Shown in pieces: positions 42,597 to 50,551 of a stretch of 64,000 bases of DNA. The notes beneath the pieces were generated by a model. The model had not been told where the DNA came from. It saw only the letters and a list, made by a program, of their open reading frames with translations, and did not search any database. The stretch's first letter is position 1. Every line of letters begins with the position of its first letter. The position numbers and the translations under genes are program-made. The DNA is from Alphaproteobacteria bacterium. Lineage in GTDB: Bacteria > Pseudomonadota > Alphaproteobacteria > Geminicoccales > Geminicoccaceae. The stretch spans positions 1 to 64,000 of the forward strand of contig JALSIM010000040.1 in the NCBI GenBank assembly GCA_026990035.1, read 5' to 3'.

Positions 42597-44538
42597 GGCT
42601 TCCGGGACCGCCGGAGGCGGCCCTGCCGCCGCCGTGCCAATGCTCGAGCCAGGCCTGGAACACGAGCACGTCCCACAGGGCGTGGCCCCAGTTGCGCCGT
42701 CCCGCGAGATGCTCCTTCCAGCATGCCCGGATCGGGTACGGATCGAGAAAACCTTCCTCGCGCAGGCGGCGTTCGTCGAGCAGGCTTTCCGCCCAGTCGC
42801 GCAGGGGGCCGCGCAGCCAGGCGGCGAGCGGCACGTTGAAGCCGCGCTTCGGCCGTTCGAACAGCTCCGCGGGCAGACGGCGGCCGAGCAGACGCCGCAG
42901 GATCCGCTTGCCTACGCCGTCCCGGATCTTGAGCGACGCCGGCAGCCGCCAGGCGAACTCGACCACCCGATGATCGAGGAGCGGCGAGCGGATCTCGAGG
43001 CTCGCCGCCATGCTGGCGCGATCCACCTTCACCAGCACATCGCCCGGAAGATAGCTCTCGGTGTCCAGCCACATCATGTAGTGGGCGGGATCCCCGAGCG
43101 GCGGGGCCGGCGAAACGAACACCGGCATCTCCGCCGGGCCGGCCGCGGGGACCAGCCTTTCGGCCCGCTCCCAGTGCGACAGCCGGTGACGGTAGAGGGC
43201 CGCGAGGTCGCGATGCCGGATGCGGTCGGCACGCTTGGCGAGGCCCTTGGCGCGCAGGCCGGCGGCGCCGCAAAGGGCGGTGAGGAGGTCGAGTCCCCTC
43301 GCCGCCGGGGTGCGCAGCCAGCGGGGGATCCGGAGCACCCGGGCCTCGCGGAGGGCGCGGAAATACCGGTTGTAGCCGCCGAAGGTCTCGTCGCCGCCGT
43401 CGCCGGAAAGGGCCACCGTCACCTCGCGGCGGGCGAGACGGCAGACGAGCGCGGTGGGAATCGCGGAAGCGTCACCCAGCGGCTCGTCGAACATCACCGG
43501 CAGGGAGGGGACGAGATCGAGCGCGTCGGCGGCGGTCACCCGGAGCTCCCGGTGTTCGGTGCCGAGATGCCGGGCGATGGCGGCGGCGAAGGCGGATTCG
43601 TCGTAGGCGGGATCGTCGAAGGCGATGGTGAAACTGCGTACCGGACGCGAACTCCGGGCCTGCATCAGGGCGATCACCAGACTGCTGTCGATGCCGCCGG
43701 AGAGCAGCGCCCCCAGCGGCACATCGGCGATCATCCGGCAGGCCACCGCTTCCTCGAGCAGGGCATCGAGCCTCTCCCGCGCCTCCGCCGCGTCGGTCAC
43801 CGGCCGGCGGCGGCCAGCGAGGGCCACCTCTCGCGCCGACCAGTAGCGGACGGCCCGCGCGAGCAGCCCCGCCACCGTCGTCCCCGCGAGCTCCTCCGGC
43901 GCCACGGCGAGGAGGTGCCCGGGCGGGAGCTTGACGACTTCGCGATAGATGGAGCGGGGATCGGGAACGTAGCGGTAGCGCAGGAAGAGGGCGAGACTGT
44001 CGCGATCGACGGTCGGCCGGAAGGCGGCGAAGGCATGCAGCGCCTCGAGCTCGGAGGCGAACATCAGGCTCGCGCCGAACAGGGCGATGTAGAGGGGCTT
44101 CTTGCCGAGCCGGTCGCGCCCCAGCCACAGCCGCCGCTCCGCCCGGTCCCAGAGGGCGAAGGCGAACATTCCGAGGAACCGGTGGACCGCCGCCTCGACG
44201 CCCCAGTGCTCGATCGCCGCCAGCATCACTTCGGTGTCGCAATGGCCGCGGAAACGGTGGCCGAGACCTTCGAGCTCCCGGCGCAGCTCCCGGAAATTGT
44301 AGATTTCGCCGTTGTAGACGAGGACGAAGCGGCGGCTCGGCGAATGCATGGGCTGATGGCCGGCGGTCGAAAGATCGAGGATCGCGAGACGCCGGTGGCC
44401 GAGCATGACGCCGGCCTCCCGATCGAGGAAGACCCCCTCGGCGTCGGGTCCCCGATGGGCGAGCCGTTCGAGGCCTTGCCGGAGCTCCGCTTCCGACAGG
44501 GTGGCCGGCGGCCCGAGGGCGCCTAGGATGCCGCACAT
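42589..44538 (-). CDS. Asparagine synthase-type glutamine amidotransferase (AsnB-like)
   Basis: A protein of 649 residues starting MCGILGALG, where C2 is the nucleophile of the class II glutaminase domain (about 1-210; YNGEIYNFRELR and DTEVMLAAIEHWG). The synthetase domain has the ATP loop LLSGGIDSSLVIAL (S280-S285) and SGDGGDETFGGYNRY. Free asparagine synthesis is possible, but copies in O-antigen and capsule loci amidate sugar carboxyl groups, which fits this setting. The start is 15 bases inside the end of the glycosyltransferase-like gene, so it is translationally coupled as the last gene of the operon. Confidence 0.85.
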   Translation of the reverse strand: MCGILGALGPPATLSEAELRQGLERLAHRGPDAEGVFLDREAGVMLGHRRLAILDLSTAGHQPMHSPSRRFVLVYNGEIYNFRELRRELEGLGHRFRGHCDTEVMLAAIEHWGVEAAVHRFLGMFAFALWDRAERRLWLGRDRLGKKPLYIALFGASLMFASELEALHAFAAFRPTVDRDSLALFLRYRYVPDPRSIYREVVKLPPGHLLAVAPEELAGTTVAGLLARAVRYWSAREVALAGRRRPVTDAAEARERLDALLEEAVACRMIADVPLGALLSGGIDSSLVIALMQARSSRPVRSFTIAFDDPAYDESAFAAAIARHLGTEHRELRVTAADALDLVPSLPVMFDEPLGDASAIPTALVCRLARREVTVALSGDGGDETFGGYNRYFRALREARVLRIPRWLRTPAARGLDLLTALCGAAGLRAKGLAKRADRIRHRDLAALYRHRLSHWERAERLVPAAGPAEMPVFVSPAPPLGDPAHYMMWLDTESYLPGDVLVKVDRASMAASLEIRSPLLDHRVVEFAWRLPASLKIRDGVGKRILRRLLGRRLPAELFERPKRGFNVPLAAWLRGPLRDWAESLLDERRLREEGFLDPYPIRACWKEHLAGRRNWGHALWDVLVFQAWLEHWHGGGRAASGGPGSLT

Positions 44539-45773
44539 GCCGGCCGCCCGGAGACGGGTTCCTGGTCCAGGCAGGCGCGCAGCCAGCGGTGGAAAGCCTC
44601 CCGGGGAGGGTCTTGCGGATGTCCCTCCGCGAACCGGCCCAATCTCTCCAGAAGGCGCGGCCGCCAGGACGGCCGGGCATAGAAGGCCCGCACCCGCGCG
44701 AGCTCGATCTCCGCCGCCGTCGCCGCACCGAAGACCAGCCCTTCGGCGACGAAACCGCAATGGTCGAAGGCGATCTCGTCGAGGCCGTCGAGATGGACGA
44801 CCGGCAGACCGAGCCCCAGGAGATCGAGCTGGGCGACGCTGTTGCCCACCAGGGCGAGGTCGATCTCGGCGGCGAAGGCGGCGAGATCGCGGCCCGGAGG
44901 ATCGACCAGGAAACCCTCGGGCAGCGGTCGCAGCCGGTGCCGGCTGTTGGGATGGGGGCGAAGGGTGAAGGCCGCTTCGGGGAAGCGTCGCCGCAGCCGG
45001 ATCAGCGGCCCTTCGAGCTTCTCGGGGCGGGCGAAGTTGTTGAGGACCACGCCGATCCGCCGCGGCCGGTCGGGGAGGGAACGGAGTTCCGCTACCCCTT
45101 CGCGGATCGGCCGCCACAGCGTCGCCGCACCGATCGCGGCGATCTTGCGCTCCGCTTCGGCATTGGCGACCACCGCCATGTCGGGACGGAAGGGTGGCGC
45201 GTAGGTGTTGAAGAGGCTGAGCTGGAAATAGAGGCAGGGAACGCGCCACCGTTCGGCGGCGGCGCCGAGGGCGATGCGCTGGGGCGAGAGATCGCAGGGG
45301 ACCAGGACGAGACGCGGCGGACGGCGGGCGAAGACCCGGCAGAGGGCGGCGTATTCGAGCAGCATCTGGACCAGACTGCGCTGCACGTGGCGGTCGAGAC
45401 GCCGCGCTCTCCGGGCCACCAGCCGGGCGATCCGGATCAGGAGCCGCGGCGGGAGGAGACCCGACAGCGCCGCGCGACGGCGCCGGGGCGCCCGGGCTTC
45501 GAGCGATCGACCCGTTTCCTCGCCGAGTTGCCGCAAGGCCTGCGCGATCTTGGTCGAACGGTGGGTGACCCAGATGTGACGACCGTCGCTCGGGGGAGTG
45601 GCGGGGATTCGGCATTGCAGCGCGGCCAGCAGCGGGAACAGCGCCGGGCTGCGGGCGAACAGCGGCGCCAGCCATGCCGGTCCGCGATCCAGCGTATCGG
45701 CCGGTTGCCGGAGGACCCAGCGATACTGGAAGGCGGTCAGGAACCGCCAGGACCGCAACAGGACGGTGTCCAT
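44523..45773 (-). CDS. Unrecognised GT-B-like protein, probable glycosyltransferase
   Basis: A protein of 416 residues that I cannot assign to a named family. The C-terminal half (from about 235) looks like a nucleotide-sugar-binding Rossmann domain: RPRRIGVVLNNFARPEK, TLRPHPNSRH (HP at 274-275), DLALVGNSVAQLDLLGLGLP (about 305-325) and a later HLDG. HP and G-N-S motifs in this spacing recall bacterial polysialyltransferase and capsule polymerase relatives that use CMP-sialic acid, which would fit this locus. The N-terminal third is Arg-rich with no signal. It sits 13 bases after the PseA-like gene and overlaps the AsnB-like gene by 16 bases. Confidence 0.6.
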   Translation of the reverse strand: MDTVLLRSWRFLTAFQYRWVLRQPADTLDRGPAWLAPLFARSPALFPLLAALQCRIPATPPSDGRHIWVTHRSTKIAQALRQLGEETGRSLEARAPRRRRAALSGLLPPRLLIRIARLVARRARRLDRHVQRSLVQMLLEYAALCRVFARRPPRLVLVPCDLSPQRIALGAAAERWRVPCLYFQLSLFNTYAPPFRPDMAVVANAEAERKIAAIGAATLWRPIREGVAELRSLPDRPRRIGVVLNNFARPEKLEGPLIRLRRRFPEAAFTLRPHPNSRHRLRPLPEGFLVDPPGRDLAAFAAEIDLALVGNSVAQLDLLGLGLPVVHLDGLDEIAFDHCGFVAEGLVFGAATAAEIELARVRAFYARPSWRPRLLERLGRFAEGHPQDPPREAFHRWLRACLDQEPVSGRPACAAS

Positions 45774-45786
45774 CTCCGGCGGCGGT

Positions 45787-47097
45787 TCAGACGACCACGA
45801 ACTCCGGTCCCTCCCGCTCGACCACGAAGCGGTCGTCGGCATGGGGCCAGGGTTCGTGGATCTCGGAATGATAGAGGTGGCGGTTGTTCCAGCCGAAGGT
45901 CCGGTCCGCCTCCTCGACCAGGGGCAGACGGGCCGCCTCCAGCATGTTGGAGGTGACGCTGTCGTTCTTCCAGATGGCGTATTTCGCCCGCCAGCGCCCG
46001 TCCGGCCCCCGCTCCCAGATTTCGGCGTCCCGCTGATCCTCGATGGCCGCCTCGAACTCCTCCTCGCTGATCCCCAAGACCTCGAGATAGAGATCGAGGG
46101 AGGAGGGGCGGACGGAATCGTAGCGGCGCACCAGGGCGATTCCCTCCTCGCGGGTCATCCGCCCGCTGCGGATTTCCTCGGCGGTGTGGTCGGTCGCCCG
46201 GCCGTAGCCGAACTTGAGGTACTTGAGATAGTCGTGGACCTCGTTCGCGTGGTCGTCGATCTTGTGGTAGAGGTTGAAGGTCTTCTCCCGCGGCCCGGGA
46301 TGGACGGCGAAACCCCAGTCGCGCATCAGCATCTTGGTGCTCTCGAGGGCGTCCCAGCGGATGTAGACCCCCATGTAGACCCCGCGGACGCCGATTTCGT
46401 CCATCAGATCCATGTCCGGGAAGGTGAAGGGGGCGAGCTCGTGGCGCTGGAGGCCGCTTTCCGGGTCGGCGACGATGTCGTCGATCTCGATCCCGCGCAT
46501 GTCGTACTGCTGGCGGCACCAGTTGGTGAACTCCGGCATGTCCTCGAGGCGGAACTGGCCGGTGAGCTCGCTGCGCGCGTGATCGCCCCAGAGAATGAGG
46601 GGAATCCGCTTTTCGACCGCCACCTGGAAGGGAACGGTGAAGATCCCCGCGTGATAGTGCCAGGTGACGTCGCCACAGCGATGCAGCATGTAGCGGCTGA
46701 GCCGCCTGACCGTGTCGAGGCCGGAGGAGACCCGGACGAGATCGCAGTTGAAGCTGCGGACCAGATTGCGGAGGTTGCGGAGCCCGAGGCGGGTGTTGAA
46801 ACAGTGGTTGTAGGTCACCAGCAGCGGCCGGAGCCCGTAGACCTGCGTCGCCAGATAGACCTGATAATGGCTGTCCTTGCCGCCGGAGACCGGGATGATG
46901 CAATCGTAGGGCTGGCCCTTTTCCCGCGCCTTGGCCTTGTATTCCTCGACCAGCTCGCGGAACATCCGCCCGCGGGCGTCCCAGTCGATCCGCTCCTTGG
47001 CCTCGACCGCCCGGCAGCCGCTGCAGATCCCCTCCTCGTCGAAGATGATGGTCGGTCGGGCATTCTCGGGAAAGGTGCATCGCGCACAGTAACGCAT
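45787..47097 (-). CDS. N-acetyl sugar amidotransferase (PseA/LegX/WbpG family)
   Basis: A PP-loop ATPase of 436 residues starting MRYCARC (GGAGGAG before the ATG). Two CxxC pairs (C4, C7 and C25, C28) suggest a zinc knuckle, and SGGKDS (71-76) is the ATP-pyrophosphatase loop. WbpG and PseA activate an N-acetyl group with ATP and replace oxygen by nitrogen, giving an acetamidino group. The ammonia comes from partner HisH/HisF-like proteins, whose genes lie immediately upstream here. The remaining parts (DYLKYLKFGYGRATDH and GWNNRHLYHSE) are family-specific. Confidence 0.88.
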   Translation of the reverse strand: MRYCARCTFPENARPTIIFDEEGICSGCRAVEAKERIDWDARGRMFRELVEEYKAKAREKGQPYDCIIPVSGGKDSHYQVYLATQVYGLRPLLVTYNHCFNTRLGLRNLRNLVRSFNCDLVRVSSGLDTVRRLSRYMLHRCGDVTWHYHAGIFTVPFQVAVEKRIPLILWGDHARSELTGQFRLEDMPEFTNWCRQQYDMRGIEIDDIVADPESGLQRHELAPFTFPDMDLMDEIGVRGVYMGVYIRWDALESTKMLMRDWGFAVHPGPREKTFNLYHKIDDHANEVHDYLKYLKFGYGRATDHTAEEIRSGRMTREEGIALVRRYDSVRPSSLDLYLEVLGISEEEFEAAIEDQRDAEIWERGPDGRWRAKYAIWKNDSVTSNMLEAARLPLVEEADRTFGWNNRHLYHSEIHEPWPHADDRFVVEREGPEFVVV

Positions 47098-47150
47098 CGG
47101 GTCTCCTCCGGTTGACGAGCGGGCCTCGGGCAATGGTGCGCCGGCGCGGA

Positions 47151-47912
47151 TCAGCGTCGCACCGCGAGCCCCATCGCGAGCAGCGCCCGCTTCATCTTGC
47201 GCATGCTGTTTTCACTGTAGTGGAACACGTTGGCGGCCGAAACGGCATCGACGCCGCCCTCCCGCAGACCGGCCGCGAGATGCTCGGCGGTGGACGCCCC
47301 GCCGAAGGCGATCACCGGTACCGGTACCGCACCCGCCACCTCGCGCATCAGCGGCAGATCGTAGCCGCCGCGCATGCCGTCGTGGTCGATGGAGCAGAGG
47401 AAGATTTCCCCGGCGCCGCGATCCACCGCCTGCCGGCTCCACTCGGCCGGTCGGAGGCCGGTGGCCTCGCGGCCGCGATCGGTGAAGACCAAGGCCGTCC
47501 CCGCCGGATCGCGGCGACAGTCGACGCCGAGGACGATGCATTGGCTGCCGAAGCGCCGCGCGGCCTCCTCGACGAAGGCCGGACGCCGGACCGCCTCGCT
47601 GTTGATCACCACCTTGTCGGCGCCGCGGGCGAGCACCGCCTCGATGTCGGCGCAGCTCCGCAGCCAGCCGCCGGCGGCGATCGGCACGAAGCAGGTTCGC
47701 GACACCCGTTCGAGAGCGTCCAAAAAGCGGGTCCGGGCCTCGTCGGTTCGGGTGACGTCGAGAATGATCAGCTCGTCGGCGTCCCATTTGCTGAAATATT
47801 CGACCGCGAAGCGGGGATCCTTGTGGATCACGTTGGTGTGCCGGAACTGGACGCTCTGCACCACCTCGCCGTAGCGGAGGATGAGCACGGCGACGACCCG
47901 CTTCTTCAGCAT
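47151..47912 (-). CDS. HisF-like ammonia-channel protein of the sugar-amidination system
   Basis: A (beta-alpha)8 barrel of 253 residues clearly related to HisF (GGWLRSCADIEAVLARGADK, GVDCRRDPAG, GGASTAEHL). Histidine-pathway HisF uses Asp11 and Asp130. Here position 11 is Ile (MLKKRVVAVLI) while D131 is kept, so it is unlikely to make imidazole glycerol phosphate. The same change is seen in the HisF-like partners of WbpG/PseA. It should carry ammonia from the HisH-like glutaminase to the amidotransferase. The ATG at 47912 overlaps the HisH-like stop by seven bases. Confidence 0.88.
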   Translation of the reverse strand: MLKKRVVAVLILRYGEVVQSVQFRHTNVIHKDPRFAVEYFSKWDADELIILDVTRTDEARTRFLDALERVSRTCFVPIAAGGWLRSCADIEAVLARGADKVVINSEAVRRPAFVEEAARRFGSQCIVLGVDCRRDPAGTALVFTDRGREATGLRPAEWSRQAVDRGAGEIFLCSIDHDGMRGGYDLPLMREVAGAVPVPVIAFGGASTAEHLAAGLREGGVDAVSAANVFHYSENSMRKMKRALLAMGLAVRR

Positions 47913-48532
47913 CGTCGGGCGAACTCGCAGAAGTTGCGCAGGAGCTGGATCCCGGCCCGCTGGCTCTTCTCGGGGTGGAACTGGACGCCCGCCACCTGAT
48001 CGTGGACGACCGCCGCCGCGAAGCGCTGTCCGTGCTCGCAGACGGCGGCACAATGGGCCTCCTCCTCCGGCACCAGATGCCAGGAATGGACGAAATAGTA
48101 ATCCGGGTTCTCCCCGATCTCGGCGAACAGCGGCTCGCGTCGGTGGATCTCCAGATCGTTCCAGCCGATATGGGGGATCTTGCAGGCCGGATCGTCCGGC
48201 TGCAGTCGCCGCACCCGCCCCGGGACGAGGCCGAGGCCGCGATGCGAGCCGTATTCCTCGCTGCTGTCGGCGAGGAGCTGCATGCCGAGACAGATGCCGA
48301 GCAGCGGCCGGCCCTTCTCGGTCACCAGCCGGAGCAGCGGTTCGGCGAGGCCGGCGGCGTGGATGTTGCCGATCCCGGCACCGAAGGCGCCGACCCCCGG
48401 CAGGAGGATGGCCCCGGCCGGTTCCAGCTCTTCGCCCCGGCGCGCGAGATAGGGTTCGACGCCGACGAACTCGAGGGCGTTGGCCACCGAGCGCAGATTG
48501 CCCATGCCGAAATCGACGATCGCCACCTTCAC
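47906..48532 (-). CDS. HisH-like glutaminase of the sugar-amidination system
   Basis: A class I glutamine amidotransferase of 208 residues with an intact triad: C81 (GICLGMQLL), H186 and E188 (GVQFHPEKS), and the oxyanion strand GVGAFG. It releases ammonia from glutamine for the HisF-like partner. The GTG start overlaps the pseF stop (GTGA). No other his gene is in the window. Confidence 0.9.
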   Translation of the reverse strand: MKVAIVDFGMGNLRSVANALEFVGVEPYLARRGEELEPAGAILLPGVGAFGAGIGNIHAAGLAEPLLRLVTEKGRPLLGICLGMQLLADSSEEYGSHRGLGLVPGRVRRLQPDDPACKIPHIGWNDLEIHRREPLFAEIGENPDYYFVHSWHLVPEEEAHCAAVCEHGQRFAAAVVHDQVAGVQFHPEKSQRAGIQLLRNFCEFARRC

Positions 48533-49218
48533 GATCGCAGCATCCCTCTCGCCACCAGCCGGGCGAAGGCGTAGTCTTCTTCGGTGTCGATGTCGATCGC
48601 CCGATAATAGGGAATCTCGTGGCCCGCCAGCCGGTCGACGTAGAAGGAGGGCCGTTCGAGGAAGCGGCGGCTCCGGGCCCAGTAGAAGGTGCCGTTGCTG
48701 GCCAGATAGCGCGGATATTCGGTGCTCTTGCGCAGCACCCGGTCGGGATGGACCGGGAGCAGCAGGCCGTCCCGCTCCTCGAGCGCCTTGAAGGGATGGA
48801 GGGGAAAGGCGGAAACCCCCATCACCACTTCCGGCATGGGCGGTTCGTGGAAGCGGCGTTCGGCGGCCACCAGATCGGCGGGCTCCAGGAAGACGGCGGT
48901 GGCGTAGAGACAGCAGAAGAGATCCGGGAGATCGCCCGCCGCCTCGAGCCGGGCGAGGAGCTCGCGGCAGACCTCGACGACGCCCGTACGATCGTCGGCG
49001 AGCGCCGGATCGCGCCGGTCCACCTCCGCCCCTTCAGCGGCGGCGATGGCCGCGATTTCGGGATCCTCCGTGGAGACGAGGACGCGGGCGAAGAGCCCCG
49101 AGTTCCGGGCGCAGGCGATGGCATGGGCGATCATCGGCCGCCCGGCGACTTCCCGGATGTTCTTGCGGGGAAGGCGCTTGGAGCCGCCGCGGGCGGGAAT
49201 GATGGCGAGCCGCTTCAT
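48529..49218 (-). CDS. pseF: CMP-pseudaminic acid/nonulosonate cytidylyltransferase
   Basis: A nucleotidyltransferase of 229 residues. AIIPARGGSKRLPRKNI (5-21) is the CTP-binding signature, and CCLYATAVFLEP is close to the CCIYATAPFL motif of PseF rather than NeuA. It activates pseudaminic acid (or the product of the second synthase) as CMP-sugar. It is the only cytidylyltransferase seen in the locus and overlaps genes on both sides (ATGA, GTGA). Confidence 0.87.
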   Translation of the reverse strand: MKRLAIIPARGGSKRLPRKNIREVAGRPMIAHAIACARNSGLFARVLVSTEDPEIAAIAAAEGAEVDRRDPALADDRTGVVEVCRELLARLEAAGDLPDLFCCLYATAVFLEPADLVAAERRFHEPPMPEVVMGVSAFPLHPFKALEERDGLLLPVHPDRVLRKSTEYPRYLASNGTFYWARSRRFLERPSFYVDRLAGHEIPYYRAIDIDTEEDYAFARLVARGMLRS

Positions 49219-50312
49219 GCCCTTTCCCGGGAACCGGCTAGATCCGCGAGGGAAAGCCGGTGGCCGGCCGGGAGGTCGCGGGCGAGTCGGAAATCCAGCA
49301 GTCGCTCGTAGAGATCCGGGGCGATGCCGTAGCCCGGCCGCCGGAACTCCACTCGCAGCTCGGCCAGCCGCGCGCCGGCGGCGGCATCCTCGAGCAGATG
49401 GACGCTGCGGCGGATGGCGTCGCGGGCCCGACGTTCCTCGGCTGTGAGGACGTGGCGCGGGACCCCGAGGGCCCGCTCGAGATCGCGGATCGAGCGGACG
49501 AACGCCTTCATCTCCCCGGGCTCCAGGGACATGATGTGCTCGACGCTGCGGGTGGTGCGGTCGAAGGTGATGGTCTTCTCGACGAGATCGGCCCCCAGCG
49601 CCACCGCCGCGATGTCCATCTCCCAGCCCGGGGTGTGGTCGGAATAGGCCACCGGCAGCTCGAACATCCGCTTGAGGGTGGGAATGATCCGGAGATTGAT
49701 GGAATCGACGCGGGCCGGATAGCCGGAGGGACACTGGTGGACGATGATGTTGCGATTGCCCTCTTCGAGAATGACATCGACCGCGGTCTCGATCTCGCCC
49801 AGGGTCGAGCGGCCGGTGTCGAGCTGGATGCACATCCCCGAACGGGCGGCGCGGCGGATCAGGGGGAGGTGGTTGACGTCGGCCGAGGCGATCTTGATCG
49901 AGGCACAGCCGAGATCCTCGAGGAGGGCGACCTCCTCCGGGAAGCCGACGGTGGCGAAGAAGGCGAGCCCGCGGGAATCGGCGTGTCCCTTGACCTCCCG
50001 CCATTGCGCGGGGCTCAGGGCCCGGCGGCGGAGAATGTCGTAGAGAGGTTCCTCCACCGTTTCGGTGGCCCCGGTTTCGCGGTCCACGAGAACCTCGTAG
50101 CGGAACATCTGCCGACGGTCGGCGACCAGCCGGTCGGGATCGAGGATCTGGAACTTGACGGCGTCGGCCCCGGCATCCGCCGCGGCGTCGATCAGCGCTT
50201 TGGCGCTCGCCACCCCGTCGTGGGTGGGGCCGGCCTCGAAGGTGACGAAGCAGGGATGGCCCTCGCCGATCTCCCGGGAGCCGAAGCGAACCGTTCGTGC
50301 AGGTTTCCGCAT
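49215..50312 (-). CDS. Divergent NeuB-family nonulosonate synthase lacking a metal-ligand histidine
   Basis: A second synthase of 365 residues from the ATG at 50312. The barrel motifs are recognisable: TFEAGPTHDG in place of the usual AEIGNNHNG, GADAVKFQ, IKIASADVNHLPLI, QCPSGYPARVD and SDHT with H226. A C-terminal SAF domain (about 300-360, FRRPGYGIAPD) is present. The segment that normally reads EKHFT, whose His is the second Mn ligand in N. meningitidis NeuB, reads EKTITFDRTTRSVEHIMSLE, so T247 replaces it. PseI in this window keeps the His. The product is unknown, and it is first in the amidination operon. A 45-base-longer start is less likely. Confidence 0.8.
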   Translation of the reverse strand: MRKPARTVRFGSREIGEGHPCFVTFEAGPTHDGVASAKALIDAAADAGADAVKFQILDPDRLVADRRQMFRYEVLVDRETGATETVEEPLYDILRRRALSPAQWREVKGHADSRGLAFFATVGFPEEVALLEDLGCASIKIASADVNHLPLIRRAARSGMCIQLDTGRSTLGEIETAVDVILEEGNRNIIVHQCPSGYPARVDSINLRIIPTLKRMFELPVAYSDHTPGWEMDIAAVALGADLVEKTITFDRTTRSVEHIMSLEPGEMKAFVRSIRDLERALGVPRHVLTAEERRARDAIRRSVHLLEDAAAGARLAELRVEFRRPGYGIAPDLYERLLDFRLARDLPAGHRLSLADLAGSRERA

Positions 50313-50551
50313 GTCCGTCCCGTGACCACCGGTGATGCCGGCCGGTGCCGCCCGCATCCTACCGGAAGACGTTGCGTTCAGGGGCCGAGATAGGCCGGCC
50401 GCGGGAGATTGTCGAGGCCGCAGGCGGCGGGCCGGGACGGCCTGTTTCCGGGGACCGCCGGCGTCGGTCCCGGCCGCCGCGCCGGGCTCGGCGGGCGGGG
50501 GCGAACTGTGCTAGAGGATGCGCCAGCGAGATCCACCGTTGCGAAGAGTGC

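Noticed and set aside
42589-45675. Single fused AsnB protein of over 1000 residues
   Set aside because: The frame before residue MCGILG is Arg/Pro-rich and lies over the glycosyltransferase-like gene; AsnB needs Cys2 at the mature N-terminus.
47151-48532. HisF/HisH as part of histidine biosynthesis
   Set aside because: HisF-like lacks Asp11, no other his gene is near, and the neighbours are nonulosonate genes.
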